From contig CAYPQM010000026.1 of NCBI GenBank assembly GCA_964412845.1, forward strand, positions 1-48,509: 48,509 nt of DNA, in the 5' to 3' direction. Positions within the stretch are counted from its first letter, which is position 1; the number at the start of each line of letters is the position of its first letter. This document shows, in pieces, positions 33,756-41,814 of the stretch. The position numbers and the translations under genes are program-made. Below the pieces are notes generated by a model. That model was not told where the DNA came from. It was given only the letters and a program-made list of their open reading frames with translations, and did not search any database. This DNA is from JAWWPY01 sp964412845 (GTDB lineage: Bacteria; Actinomycetota; Actinomycetes; Streptosporangiales; Streptosporangiaceae).

Positions 33756-33828
33756 CCCGCGAATTGGCTAAACGCTCCCTACCTGAGCGCAAGCTGGCCG
33801 TCGGCCTCCTGGATTGCCGCTGCGGGGA

Positions 33829-33860
33829 GGCAGGCACCCCCGTCCGGGCGGATGCCTGCC
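33829..33860 (+). terminator. Hairpin terminator after the VOC gene
   Basis: GGCAGGCA (33829-33836) pairs with TGCCTGCC (33853-33860), and flanking GCGGGG/CCCGC extends the stem past a bulged A. Confidence 0.5.
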
Positions 33861-33987
33861 CCCGCGCCCAAGACACCCCACTGCCTCCTCGCGCTGACCT
33901 GGTCATAGCGGCGACAGTGGGGATGTCAGCAGCCCGCAGTCCCAGGTGATCCACCTGCGGAGGGCGAGCGCATTCGAAGGAGTCGCA

Positions 33988-34302
33988 ATGATCGACACGA
34001 CGCCCCACGCATCCGTCGCAGGCACCGCGCGCAGTTACCTTGAGCCGCTCGCTCAGGCGCTCAGCACACGAGGGCTTCTGGCCAGCGTCACCCGCATCGG
34101 CGATGGCCCCAGCTTCATCGAGGTGATCAACCGTGACGCCCCCGATCTCGCGGAAAGCATCTTCGCGGCGCAGATCACTGGCGAGCAGAACACCGGGGAA
34201 TGGTGGTTCTGGTGGTCCTGGGCGGAACGCATCGCTCCCGCGGCAGAAATCGAGTTCACCGCCGGGAGGATTGCGCACGTTCTCGCCTCCGCCGCAGCAT
34301 GA
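33988..34302 (+). CDS. Small conserved actinobacterial protein
   Basis: The ATG at 33988 has GAAGGAG five bases upstream, giving 104 residues. Notable parts are RSYLEPLAQALSTRGLLASV, PSFIEVINRDAPDLAESIFAAQ and GEWWFWWSWAERIAPA. The Trp-rich WWFWWSWAERIAP block is found in small actinobacterial proteins often near XRE regulators or DUF397 genes; none is seen here. Acidic and soluble. Function unknown. Confidence 0.75.
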   Translation: MIDTTPHASVAGTARSYLEPLAQALSTRGLLASVTRIGDGPSFIEVINRDAPDLAESIFAAQITGEQNTGEWWFWWSWAERIAPAAEIEFTAGRIAHVLASAAA

Positions 34303-34439
34303 CCAAGCGTAAATAACCCGCATGACCGGGCGGTCCGTCATATACAGCGATTTACCACACGGACATATCAGCTCACTCCAGCAGCGCCACCCCGTCATAG
34401 ATGGCGCCGCTCGCCAGGACAATTCAGATAGGAATGACA

Positions 34440-36365
34440 ATGAACTTCGCCGATCGCACGCGCGGCCCGGCCGCCCACGGCCCCCAGCACGGTGCCCCGC
34501 GCAGCCCGCGGCGCGCCCGGCTGCGCCTGGGCGTCACGGCTGTGGCGTCGGGAATCCTCGCCGCCGGGGCACTGGCCGTGATGACCTCAGGGGGCGCCAG
34601 CGCGCACAGCAACACCAGCCTTACTAGTCACACCAGTCACACCAGTCACACCATGCACAGCAACGGTCCCACCAGCGGCCCCATGAACGGTCCCACCAGC
34701 GCCCCCATGAACGGTCCCACCAGCGGCCCCATGAACGGTCCCGCCAGCGGCACCGGCGGGCACACCAGCTACAGCTTCACGACTCTTGACGACCGCAACG
34801 ACCCGACCTTCAACCAGCTACTGGGCATCAATGAACAGGGCCTGATCGCTGGCTATTTCGGTTCCGGCGGGGCTGGCCACCCGAACCAGGGTTACCAGCT
34901 CCAGCCGCCGTACGGCCAGGCTAACTACGCCGCCGAAAATTACCCCGGCTCCGTCCAGACGCAGGTCACCGGGCTGAACAACCAAGGTGTCACGGTCGGG
35001 TTCTTCTCCGGCCAGAACAACCAGAACCTCATGAACGACAACTTCGGCTTCTATGACGACGGCCAATTCCACGAGGTCAACTTCCCGACGCACAACAACG
35101 CCACGCCGCCGGTCAACCAGTTGCTCGGCATCAGCGACCACGGCGTCGCGGTCGGCTTCTACACCAACGCGCAGGGCAACAACCGTGGCTACACCTACGA
35201 CACCCGTACCGGCAAGTTCACCAGGGTGCTGGTGCCAGGCGCGCCGCACGGCGTGGCCGGGCCGAGCCTGACCGCCGCCGCGATCAACAACTCAGGCGAC
35301 ATCGCCGGCTTCTACACCACGGCCGCCGGGAGGACCGACGGGTTCGTCACGGACGGCCACCACTTCACCGGCCTGGCCTTCCCCGGCGCGGCCGCCACCA
35401 CGGCGCTGGGCATCAATGACGGCACGGAAGTCGTCGGCAGCTACACGGTGGGCACCGGCAGCGCCGCGGTCATGCACGGGTTCACCTGGACCCCGTCCCG
35501 CGGGTTCAGCACCGTGGATGACCCCAGCGGGATCGGCGCCACCACCATCAACGGCATCAACCGCCGTGGCGACCTGGTCGGCTTCTACACCGACACCGCC
35601 GGCAACACCGATGGCTTCCTGGCCACCCGGGCCGGGCGGATGGTTCGGCACCTGGCCCTCAAGCCGATGCCCGCGGGTACCGCCAGCTTCGGCCGGGACG
35701 GCTCAGGCCAGCTGACGGTTCAGCTCGCCACGTTCGGGATGACGCCGGGCTCGTCGCACACCGTGGAACTCCTGGGACCAGCCGGCTCTGCCCCGCTGAC
35801 CCAGTTCGCCGCGCTGACGGCCAGCCCGGCAGGGCAGGGCAACATGACCCTGGGCAGCAGCTACCTGGCCAGCATCCCGGCCGGCAGCCGCCTGGTGATC
35901 CTCAACGGCAGCCAGGGCGGCAGCGTCGCCAACGAGCCCATCGCGGAGACCTCCCAGCTCACCGGGAACGTCAGCGGGCAGGTCTTCACCCTCAACGCGG
36001 TCGAGGTCAGCCCGGCCGGCACCAGCTACGGGACCCCCGGCGGGCAGGGCACCATCACGTACGACCCCGGCGCGCACACCCTGACCGTCACCGTGCAGGC
36101 CAGCGGCCTCACCCCTGGGAATCACGCCGCCCACATCCACCTCGGGAGCTGCGCCAGCCAGGGCGGAGTGCAGTACATGATGATGGACCTGGTGGCCAAC
36201 AGCCAGGGCAAGATCGTGGACGAGACCAGGGTGATCTCGGGCGTGACCGCTCCGATACCGGCCAGCGGCTGGTACCTCAACATCCACCAGGGAGACAGCG
36301 CGACGATTCTGCAGAACGGCCAGCCGACCATCGACTTCCGGCCGCTGCTCTGCTCCGGCATCTAA
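34440..36365 (+). CDS. Large secreted protein with HAF-type repeats and a CHRD domain
   Basis: The start at 34440 follows AGGA and gives 641 residues. A long signal peptide (RLRLGVTAVASGILAAGALAVMTSGGASA) is followed by a low-complexity linker of TSH and GPTSGPMN repeats. Six or seven HAF-type repeats follow, for example LLGINEQGLIAGYFGSG, LLGISDHGVAVGFYTNAQG, INGINRRGDLVGFYTDTAGNTDGFLA. The C-terminus is a CHRD-like domain with TLTVTVQASGLTPGNHAAHIHLGSC. This points to an extracellular or wall-associated protein. Its target is unknown. Confidence 0.85.
   Translation: MNFADRTRGPAAHGPQHGAPRSPRRARLRLGVTAVASGILAAGALAVMTSGGASAHSNTSLTSHTSHTSHTMHSNGPTSGPMNGPTSAPMNGPTSGPMNGPASGTGGHTSYSFTTLDDRNDPTFNQLLGINEQGLIAGYFGSGGAGHPNQGYQLQPPYGQANYAAENYPGSVQTQVTGLNNQGVTVGFFSGQNNQNLMNDNFGFYDDGQFHEVNFPTHNNATPPVNQLLGISDHGVAVGFYTNAQGNNRGYTYDTRTGKFTRVLVPGAPHGVAGPSLTAAAINNSGDIAGFYTTAAGRTDGFVTDGHHFTGLAFPGAAATTALGINDGTEVVGSYTVGTGSAAVMHGFTWTPSRGFSTVDDPSGIGATTINGINRRGDLVGFYTDTAGNTDGFLATRAGRMVRHLALKPMPAGTASFGRDGSGQLTVQLATFGMTPGSSHTVELLGPAGSAPLTQFAALTASPAGQGNMTLGSSYLASIPAGSRLVILNGSQGGSVANEPIAETSQLTGNVSGQVFTLNAVEVSPAGTSYGTPGGQGTITYDPGAHTLTVTVQASGLTPGNHAAHIHLGSCASQGGVQYMMMDLVANSQGKIVDETRVISGVTAPIPASGWYLNIHQGDSATILQNGQPTIDFRPLLCSGI
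34620..34746 (+). repeat. Tandem repeats coding the Ser/Thr/Pro/Asn linker
   Basis: Four near copies of a 9-base AGTCACACC unit are followed by about four copies of a 24-base unit coding GPTSGPMN. Copy number could vary by slippage. Confidence 0.7.
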
Positions 36366-36372
36366 CCCGCTG

Positions 36373-36414
36373 GCCGGCTGCCCGGCCCCCGCAAGCGGGG
36401 GCCGGGCAGCCGGC
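36373..36414 (+). terminator. Very strong hairpin terminator
   Basis: Twenty perfect base pairs (36373-36392 with 36395-36414) and a two-base centre, followed by TGTGTTGTG. It ends the secreted CHRD gene and stands five bases before the next promoter. Confidence 0.85.
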
Positions 36415-36418
36415 TGTG

Positions 36419-36447
36419 TTGTGAACGATTGAAACACGTTCTACATT
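36419..36447 (+). promoter_or_regulatory. Promoter with overlapping KstR-like operator
   Basis: A -35 TTGTGA (36419-36424) and a -10 TACATT (36442-36447) are 17 bases apart. The dyad TGAAACACGTTCTA (36430-36443) fits TNNAACNNGTTNNA exactly and covers the spacer and the start of the -10. It should be repressed by a TetR-type protein. It drives the LLM gene. Confidence 0.6.
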
Positions 36448-36477
36448 GGGCGAGACCCTCGGCGAACCCAGTCCGGG

Positions 36478-37359
36478 GTGAGCAGGACGGACGGTGCGCC
36501 GCGGGTGAGATATGGCGTTGTGCTGTTCACCAGCGACCGGGGGATCACCCCCGCCCGCGCCGCGCAGGTCGCTGAGGCGGCCGGATTTGATTCGTTCGCG
36601 GTGCCGGAGCACACCCACATCCCGGTGCGGCGGGACGCGCCGCACCCCGGGACCGGCGACGCCACCCTGCCTGACGACCGGTACCTGCGCGTCCTTGACC
36701 CGTGGGTGGCGCTGGCCACCGCCGCGTCGGTCACCAGCAAGATCCGGCTGAGCACGGCGGTCGCGCTGCCGGCCGAGCACGATCCCATCGCGCTGGCCAA
36801 GACCATCGCCTCGCTGGACCACCTCTCCGGGGGGCGGGTCACGCTCGGCGCCGGGTTCGGCTGGAACACTGACGAACTGTCCGATCATGGTGTCCCGGTC
36901 GGCCAGCGGCGGACCGTGCTGCGCGAGTATGTCGAGGCGATGCAGGCGCTCTGGTCGCAGGACGAGGCCAGTTATCACGGCGAGTTCGTCGAATTCGGGG
37001 CGTGCTGGGCCTGGCCCAAGCCGGTGCAGCCGCGGCTGCCGGTGCTGGTCGGGGCGGGGGGAACGGAGCGGACGTTCAGCTGGATCGCCCGCTCCGCCGA
37101 CGGCTGGATCACCACCCCGCGGGAGACCGACATCGAGCAGCGGGTAGCGCTGCTGCACCGGATCTGGCGCGATGCGGGACGCGACGGCGTGCCCGAGGTC
37201 ACCGCCCTGGCCGGCCAGCCGGATCTGGATGCGCTGGCCCGGCTGCGCGCGGCCGGGGTGACCGAGGTGCTGTTCGGCCTGCCCGACCGCTCGGCGGATG
37301 AGGTCGCGGGCTACATCGACCGGCTGGCCGGCCGGCTCAGCTTGAGCGTGCCCAGGTGA
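36478..37359 (+). CDS. F420-dependent LLM-class oxidoreductase (TIGR03619-type)
   Basis: The 293 residues hold VRYGVVLFTSDRGITPARAAQVAEAAGFDSFAVPEHTHIP, then RIRLSTAVALPAEHDPIALAKTIASLDHLSGGRVTLGAGFGWNTDEL and PVLVGAGGTERTFSWIARSADGWITTP. This is the pattern of the actinobacterial F420 luciferase-like group. The GTG at 36478 has no Shine-Dalgarno; an in-frame GTG at 36505 (VRYGVVLF) is an alternative. A KstR-like operator overlaps its promoter, as for the oxidative block at 9.6 kb. It converges with the thioesterase gene seven bases downstream. Substrate unknown. Confidence 0.88.
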   Translation: MSRTDGAPRVRYGVVLFTSDRGITPARAAQVAEAAGFDSFAVPEHTHIPVRRDAPHPGTGDATLPDDRYLRVLDPWVALATAASVTSKIRLSTAVALPAEHDPIALAKTIASLDHLSGGRVTLGAGFGWNTDELSDHGVPVGQRRTVLREYVEAMQALWSQDEASYHGEFVEFGACWAWPKPVQPRLPVLVGAGGTERTFSWIARSADGWITTPRETDIEQRVALLHRIWRDAGRDGVPEVTALAGQPDLDALARLRAAGVTEVLFGLPDRSADEVAGYIDRLAGRLSLSVPR

Positions 37360-37365
37360 GCGGGA

Positions 37366-37989
37366 TCAGCTGACCCCGCCGAAGACCGTTTCCAGGTTCT
37401 CGTCGGTGAGGGTCAGGAAGATCGCCTCGGCCTCGACGGTCACCTCGCCGTCCACCGCGATCGTGCCCGACAGGTGCAGCTTGCGGCCCTCGATCCGGTC
37501 GAGCCGGACGGACACGGTGAGCGGCACGCCCAGTGGGGTCGGCCGGCGGAAGCGCAGGCCGAGCCGCGCGGTCATGGCCGGCCGCTCGGGCCCGGCGGCG
37601 ACGTGGCCCATGGCGTGGTCGATGAGCAGCGCGAGGATCCCGCCGTGCACCAGCCCCGGGCCGCCCTGGAACAGCGGGCCGATCACGACGACGCCGTCGG
37701 CCTGGTCGGCCCCGTGGCGGGTCATCCGCAGCTGGGGTGCGACCGGGTGTGATGTGCCGCCGACCAGACTCATCTGGTCCCGGTACGAGCCCGCCGCGAC
37801 GGAGGTCCCAGCGTTGAACGTGGGCCTGGCCAGCCGGGCGGTCAGCTCGTCGACGGCGGTTGCCGCTGCGCGCAGTTCGGCGGGCGGCGCGGCGGTCTGG
37901 GCCACGACGTCGAGCAGCCGGCGCAGCGCCGCGCCCAGCTCGTGCCGCTCGGCGCTCGGCGTCCAGGGCACCTCGGCTGACGTGGACAT
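37366..37989 (-). CDS. PaaI-type hotdog thioesterase
   Basis: The 207-residue protein has an N-terminal helical part, then the hotdog domain with GPLFQGGPGLVHGGILALLIDHAMGHVAAG; the HGG motif and following Asp are the usual active-site features. The remaining strands are ARLGLRFRRPTPLGVPLTVSVRLDRIEGRKLHLSGTIAVDG. It hydrolyses acyl-CoA or another thioester. No Shine-Dalgarno is clear before the start. It converges with the LLM gene. Confidence 0.87.
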   Translation of the reverse strand: MSTSAEVPWTPSAERHELGAALRRLLDVVAQTAAPPAELRAAATAVDELTARLARPTFNAGTSVAAGSYRDQMSLVGGTSHPVAPQLRMTRHGADQADGVVVIGPLFQGGPGLVHGGILALLIDHAMGHVAAGPERPAMTARLGLRFRRPTPLGVPLTVSVRLDRIEGRKLHLSGTIAVDGEVTVEAEAIFLTLTDENLETVFGGVS

Positions 37990-38106
37990 CTGTCTAGACT
38001 ATCGACCGGTGACGGAGCACGGCCTCGTCCCGAAGGGACTTTCGGGACGGCCGCTGGTGACATTTTCCCCTGCCTGGCGGAGCTAGGACCTGACTGGATA
38101 AGGGTA

Positions 38107-38125
38107 ATCGGCGGGAATTGCCGGA
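38107..38125. promoter_or_regulatory. Shared motif upstream of MMPL gene 2
   Basis: ATCGGCGGGAATTGCCGGA lies about 80 bases before this MMPL start and differs from 22085-22102 by one inserted G and three substitutions. Probably the same regulator binds. Confidence 0.45.
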
Positions 38126-38201
38126 CGTCAGGTGCCGTCGGCCGTCCGGGTCGGTGCGGTCGCGCCGGGCCTGGGGCAGGCACGGAGAGACGAGGTGCCC
38201 C

Positions 38202-40487
38202 ATGTCGCATCACTCCGGTCTCGCTGCATCGCTGGGCAGCTGGAGTGCACGCCACCGGATATCCGCCATCGCGGGCTGGTTGCTGCTTGTCGTGGCGGCG
38301 ATGCTGATTGGCGGCGCGGTGGGCCAGGTCACCATGACGCACACCGAGTACGGCACGGGCGAGTCCGGCCGCGCCGAGCGGCTGCTCACCGATGCGGGCG
38401 TGGCCGAGCCCGCCCAGGAGCTGGTGCTGGTGCACAGCAGCACGGCCACGGCCGCCGCGAGTGGCTTCCAGGCCGCGGTGCGCGCGGTTCTCTCCGGGGT
38501 GAAGGCCACCGGCCGGGTTCGAGATGTGCGCGCACCGGTTATCTCCGCCAGCCGGCATGATGTGCTGATCCAATTCGCGATGAAGGGCAACGCCGACACC
38601 GCGGCGGACCGGGTGCAGCCAGTGCTCGACGCGGTCACCCGGGCGCAGGCCACCCATCCGGGCGTGACAATCGAGCAGTTCGGCGAGGCCAGCGCGAACA
38701 AGTGGTTCAACGACACGATCATGAAGGACTTCCAGCGTGCGGAATGGACGGCCGTGCCGCTGGCGCTGGGCATCCTGCTGGTGGTGTTCGGCGCGCTGGT
38801 CGCCGCCACCTTGCCGGTGGTGCTCGCGCTGACCGCCTTCTTCGCCGCCAACGGGCTGCTTGCGCTGATCAGCCACGTGCTGCACGTGGACACCTCGGCC
38901 AGCTCAGTGATGCTGCTGATGGGCCTGGCGGTGGGTGTCGACTACTGCCTGTTCTACCTGCGCCGCGAACGCGAGGAGCGTGCGGCCGGCCGCGACCGGC
39001 AGATCGCGCTGCGGATCGCCGCCGCCACGTCCGGGCGGTCGGTGCTGGTCTCCGGCCTGACGGTGATGGTGGCCATGGCCGGGATGTTCCTGTCCGGCAT
39101 GCAGCTGTTCGCGGGCTTCGCCGTCGCGACCATCTCCGTGGTGCTCATCGCCATGGTCGGGTCGGTGACGGTGCTGCCGGCCCTGATGTCATTGCTCGGC
39201 GACAAGGTGGAACTCGGGCGGGTGCCGTTCCTCGGCCGGTGGCGCCGCCCGTCAGGCGGGAGCCGTATCTGGAACGCGGTGCTGAACAAGGTCCTGGCCC
39301 GGCCGGGAATGTCCGCTGCCCTCGCCAGCGGCTTCCTGCTCGCCCTGGCCGCGCCAGCGGCTGGCCTGCACACCGAAACGCTGAGCGTGGCGAAGATACT
39401 GCCGTCCAGCACGCCCATCGTCGTGACCTATAACCACATCATGGCGGCGTTCCCCGGTGGCCCCGCGCCGGCCGTCGTCGTGGTCAAGGCGCCCAGCATC
39501 CAGGCCCCCCAGGTACAACGCGCCATCGCCTCCTTCCAGCAGGCAGCCCGGCACAGCGGGGAGATCGGCCAGCCGATCCAGGTGACCGTGCACCGCGGCG
39601 TGAACCTGGCTGTCATCCAGGTCCCGCTGGCGGGCAGCGGATCCGATGCCACCTCCCGGCACGCGCTGACCACCCTGCACGACACGGTCGTCCCCGGCAC
39701 CCTCGGCCGGATCACTGGCGGCGAGGCGCTGGTCAGCGGCACCCTCGCCGAGTCAATCGACTTCAACAACCAGCTCCGGCACGGCATCGTGCCGGTCTTC
39801 CTGTTCGTCATGGGCGTCACGTTCATCGTGATGCTGGTCGCGTTCCGCTCGCTCGTCATCCCGGCCACCACGATCGTGCTCAACCTGCTGTCCGTGGGCG
39901 CCGCATACGGGGCGATGGTCGCGGTATTCCAGCACGGGTGGGGAGCCGCGCTGCTCGGCACGACGGCACCGGGGGCGATCGAATCCTGGATCCCGCTCTT
40001 CGTCTTTGTCGTGCTGTTCGGCTTGTCGATGGACTACAACGTTTTCGTGGTGTCGCGGATCAAGGAGGCACACGATCGCGGGATGCGCACCCCGCAAGCG
40101 GTCGCCCACGGCATCCGCAGCACGGCCGGGGTCGTGACCAGCGCCGCCGTCATTATGGTCGCCGTGTTCGCGGTCTTCGGCACGTTGTCACTTCAGCAGT
40201 TCAAGCAGCTCAGCGTCGGGCTGGCGGTCGCCGTGCTGCTGGACGCCACGGTCGTCCGCGGCGTGCTGCTTCCCTCGGTGATGGCCGTTCTCGGTGACCG
40301 CAACTGGTACCTGCCGCGCTGGCTGTCGTGGCTGCCGCAGCCCGCCCGGCCGGGCGGCGGCCTGCCACCCCCGCCCGCACAGGTGCCGCCCGCACAACTG
40401 CCGCCAGCACGGGTGCCGCCGCCGGCCCCCGTGGGTGGTGCAGCGGCCACCAGCCCGCCCGGGCCAGCCCGGGCGGGTCGTGCCTAA
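38202..40487 (+). CDS. Second MMPL-family (RND) transporter
   Basis: The start at 38202 has GAGGTG upstream and gives 761 residues. Features: N-terminal helix (ISAIAGWLLLVVAAMLIGG), first relay region GLAVGVDYCLFYLRREREERAAG, a second GLSMDYNVFVVSRIKEAHDRG, and helices between. The C-terminus is a proline-rich tail (about 45 residues with repeated PPPAQVPPAQLPPARVPP), unlike the first copy. It exports an unknown lipid or drug. The two MMPL proteins are only distantly similar. Confidence 0.92.
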   Translation: MSHHSGLAASLGSWSARHRISAIAGWLLLVVAAMLIGGAVGQVTMTHTEYGTGESGRAERLLTDAGVAEPAQELVLVHSSTATAAASGFQAAVRAVLSGVKATGRVRDVRAPVISASRHDVLIQFAMKGNADTAADRVQPVLDAVTRAQATHPGVTIEQFGEASANKWFNDTIMKDFQRAEWTAVPLALGILLVVFGALVAATLPVVLALTAFFAANGLLALISHVLHVDTSASSVMLLMGLAVGVDYCLFYLRREREERAAGRDRQIALRIAAATSGRSVLVSGLTVMVAMAGMFLSGMQLFAGFAVATISVVLIAMVGSVTVLPALMSLLGDKVELGRVPFLGRWRRPSGGSRIWNAVLNKVLARPGMSAALASGFLLALAAPAAGLHTETLSVAKILPSSTPIVVTYNHIMAAFPGGPAPAVVVVKAPSIQAPQVQRAIASFQQAARHSGEIGQPIQVTVHRGVNLAVIQVPLAGSGSDATSRHALTTLHDTVVPGTLGRITGGEALVSGTLAESIDFNNQLRHGIVPVFLFVMGVTFIVMLVAFRSLVIPATTIVLNLLSVGAAYGAMVAVFQHGWGAALLGTTAPGAIESWIPLFVFVVLFGLSMDYNVFVVSRIKEAHDRGMRTPQAVAHGIRSTAGVVTSAAVIMVAVFAVFGTLSLQQFKQLSVGLAVAVLLDATVVRGVLLPSVMAVLGDRNWYLPRWLSWLPQPARPGGGLPPPPAQVPPAQLPPARVPPPAPVGGAAATSPPGPARAGRA

Positions 40488-40614
40488 TGAATGACGGAAG
40501 TCCCTGCTGGTCGTGCCATACAGCCGTTACGGACTGGTGGCCGGAGAGAAAGACTGATCTTGTCTGAGCGCGCAGTGCGCCCGGCGACCGCTCACGAGAG
40601 CGGAGGTAACGGCC

Positions 40615-41487
40615 ATGACACGGCGTGATATTCGTACCGATGCAATGCTCCGGCACCTTGGTGCCGCGTACTACGAGTCCCTGCACGGCCGGGCCAGCCC
40701 CGCCGACGTGGCCCGGGCGCTCGATTCCGTGGCGGAAGACGCGGGGGAACCGCCTGCCATCCGGACCACTGCGGCGGCCGTGCCCACCGGGCCGCCCGCC
40801 CACGCGGCCGGGAAGCAGTCCCACGGGCGATGGCACCGCCGGGTCAGGGATGTCATGACGGCATCCGTGGTGTCTGTCGACCGGATTACGCCGTACAAGG
40901 AGATCGTCACCCTGCTGGCCGAGCACAAGGTGAGCGCGGTGCCGGTGCTGACCATGGGCCGTCATGTGGCCGGTGTGGTGTCCGAGGCTGACCTGCTCAC
41001 CTTGCAGGAAGACCGCGCGCCTGGCGGTCAGCCCGGAGCTGGCGGCCGTCTCCGCTGGCACGTCGGCGGCAAGAAGCACCGGGGTCTCAAGGCGGCCGAG
41101 CTGATGACGTCGCCGGCCATCACCATCCACCCGGATGCCACGCTCCCGGCGGCGGCGAGGCTGATGAACAGCCACCACCTCAAGCGGCTGCCGGTGGTCG
41201 ACCCCGACGGCACGCTGATCGGCATCGTGAGCCGCCGTGACCTGCTGAGCATTTTCCTGCGCCCGGATGAGGACATTGCCCGGGAGGTCCGCGAGGTGCT
41301 GACCCAGATCCTGCTCACCGACCCGGCGAGCGTCACAGTAAGGGTGCACAACGGCGTCGTGACCCTGGCTGGCCAGCCAGGATCGGCCGACCAGCGGGAC
41401 CTGATCCCGGTCGCGGTCCGGCTGACCTGGGACATCGACGGCGTGGTGGCCGTCGTGAACAAGCTCGATGAGGTGGTACCTGGCTGA
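40615..41487 (+). CDS. CBS-pair plus BON-domain protein
   Basis: The 290 residues carry two CBS modules (VRDVMTASVVSVDRITPYKEIVTLLAEHKVSAVPVLT near 78-118 and AAELMTSPAITIHPDATLPAAARLMNSHHLKRLPVVDPDGTLIGIVSRRDLL near 160-212). A BON domain follows (ILLTDPASVTVRVHNGVVTLAGQPGSADQRDLIPVAVRLTWDIDGVVAVVNKL). CBS pairs bind adenosyl ligands; BON binds membranes or phospholipids. GGAGG lies about six bases before the ATG. Similar proteins occur in stress clusters of actinomycetes. It follows the MMPL gene by 127 bases, probably as a separate unit. Confidence 0.9.
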   Translation: MTRRDIRTDAMLRHLGAAYYESLHGRASPADVARALDSVAEDAGEPPAIRTTAAAVPTGPPAHAAGKQSHGRWHRRVRDVMTASVVSVDRITPYKEIVTLLAEHKVSAVPVLTMGRHVAGVVSEADLLTLQEDRAPGGQPGAGGRLRWHVGGKKHRGLKAAELMTSPAITIHPDATLPAAARLMNSHHLKRLPVVDPDGTLIGIVSRRDLLSIFLRPDEDIAREVREVLTQILLTDPASVTVRVHNGVVTLAGQPGSADQRDLIPVAVRLTWDIDGVVAVVNKLDEVVPG

Positions 41488-41553
41488 CGCTGCAGGTGAC
41501 CAACGGCCCTGGCGTGGCTACTACCTGTCGGGTGAAGATGGGAGATGAGGACG

Positions 41554-41805
41554 ATGACCGAGAGCAACAACCATGGCCACGACAGCCGGGTGAGCGAGAA
41601 GATGCCGGCCAGGGTGACGCCCACCACGAAAGTCAATGTGGCGTTCCCTTTCTCGCAGGTGAAGGTCCAGGAACCGAGCGTGCACCTCGTCACGCTCACC
41701 GAACTGGTGGCTGACCTAGCGGGACTGGTGGCCGACATCGCGCCCGGGCCGGAAACCAACGCAGTCCGGCGTCGGGCCCATAATCTGGCCAGCATGCTGC
41801 GCTGA
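41554..41805 (+). CDS. Small protein of unknown function
   Basis: The preferred ATG at 41554 gives 83 residues: MTESNNHGHDSRVSEKMPARV followed by a Val-rich stretch NVAFPFSQVKVQEPSVHLVTLTELVADLAGLVADIAPG. Another ATG at 41545 is in frame and has GGGAG too close. The second half may form an amphipathic helix. No family recognised. It lies 66 bases after the CBS-BON gene and may be in its operon. Confidence 0.6.
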   Translation: MTESNNHGHDSRVSEKMPARVTPTTKVNVAFPFSQVKVQEPSVHLVTLTELVADLAGLVADIAPGPETNAVRRRAHNLASMLR

Positions 41806-41814
41806 TATCAGCCA

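Noticed and set aside
40210..41349. 379-residue minus-strand open frame
   Set aside because: Runs across the MMPL end and the CBS-BON gene in antisense; His/Arg/Gly-rich without motifs.
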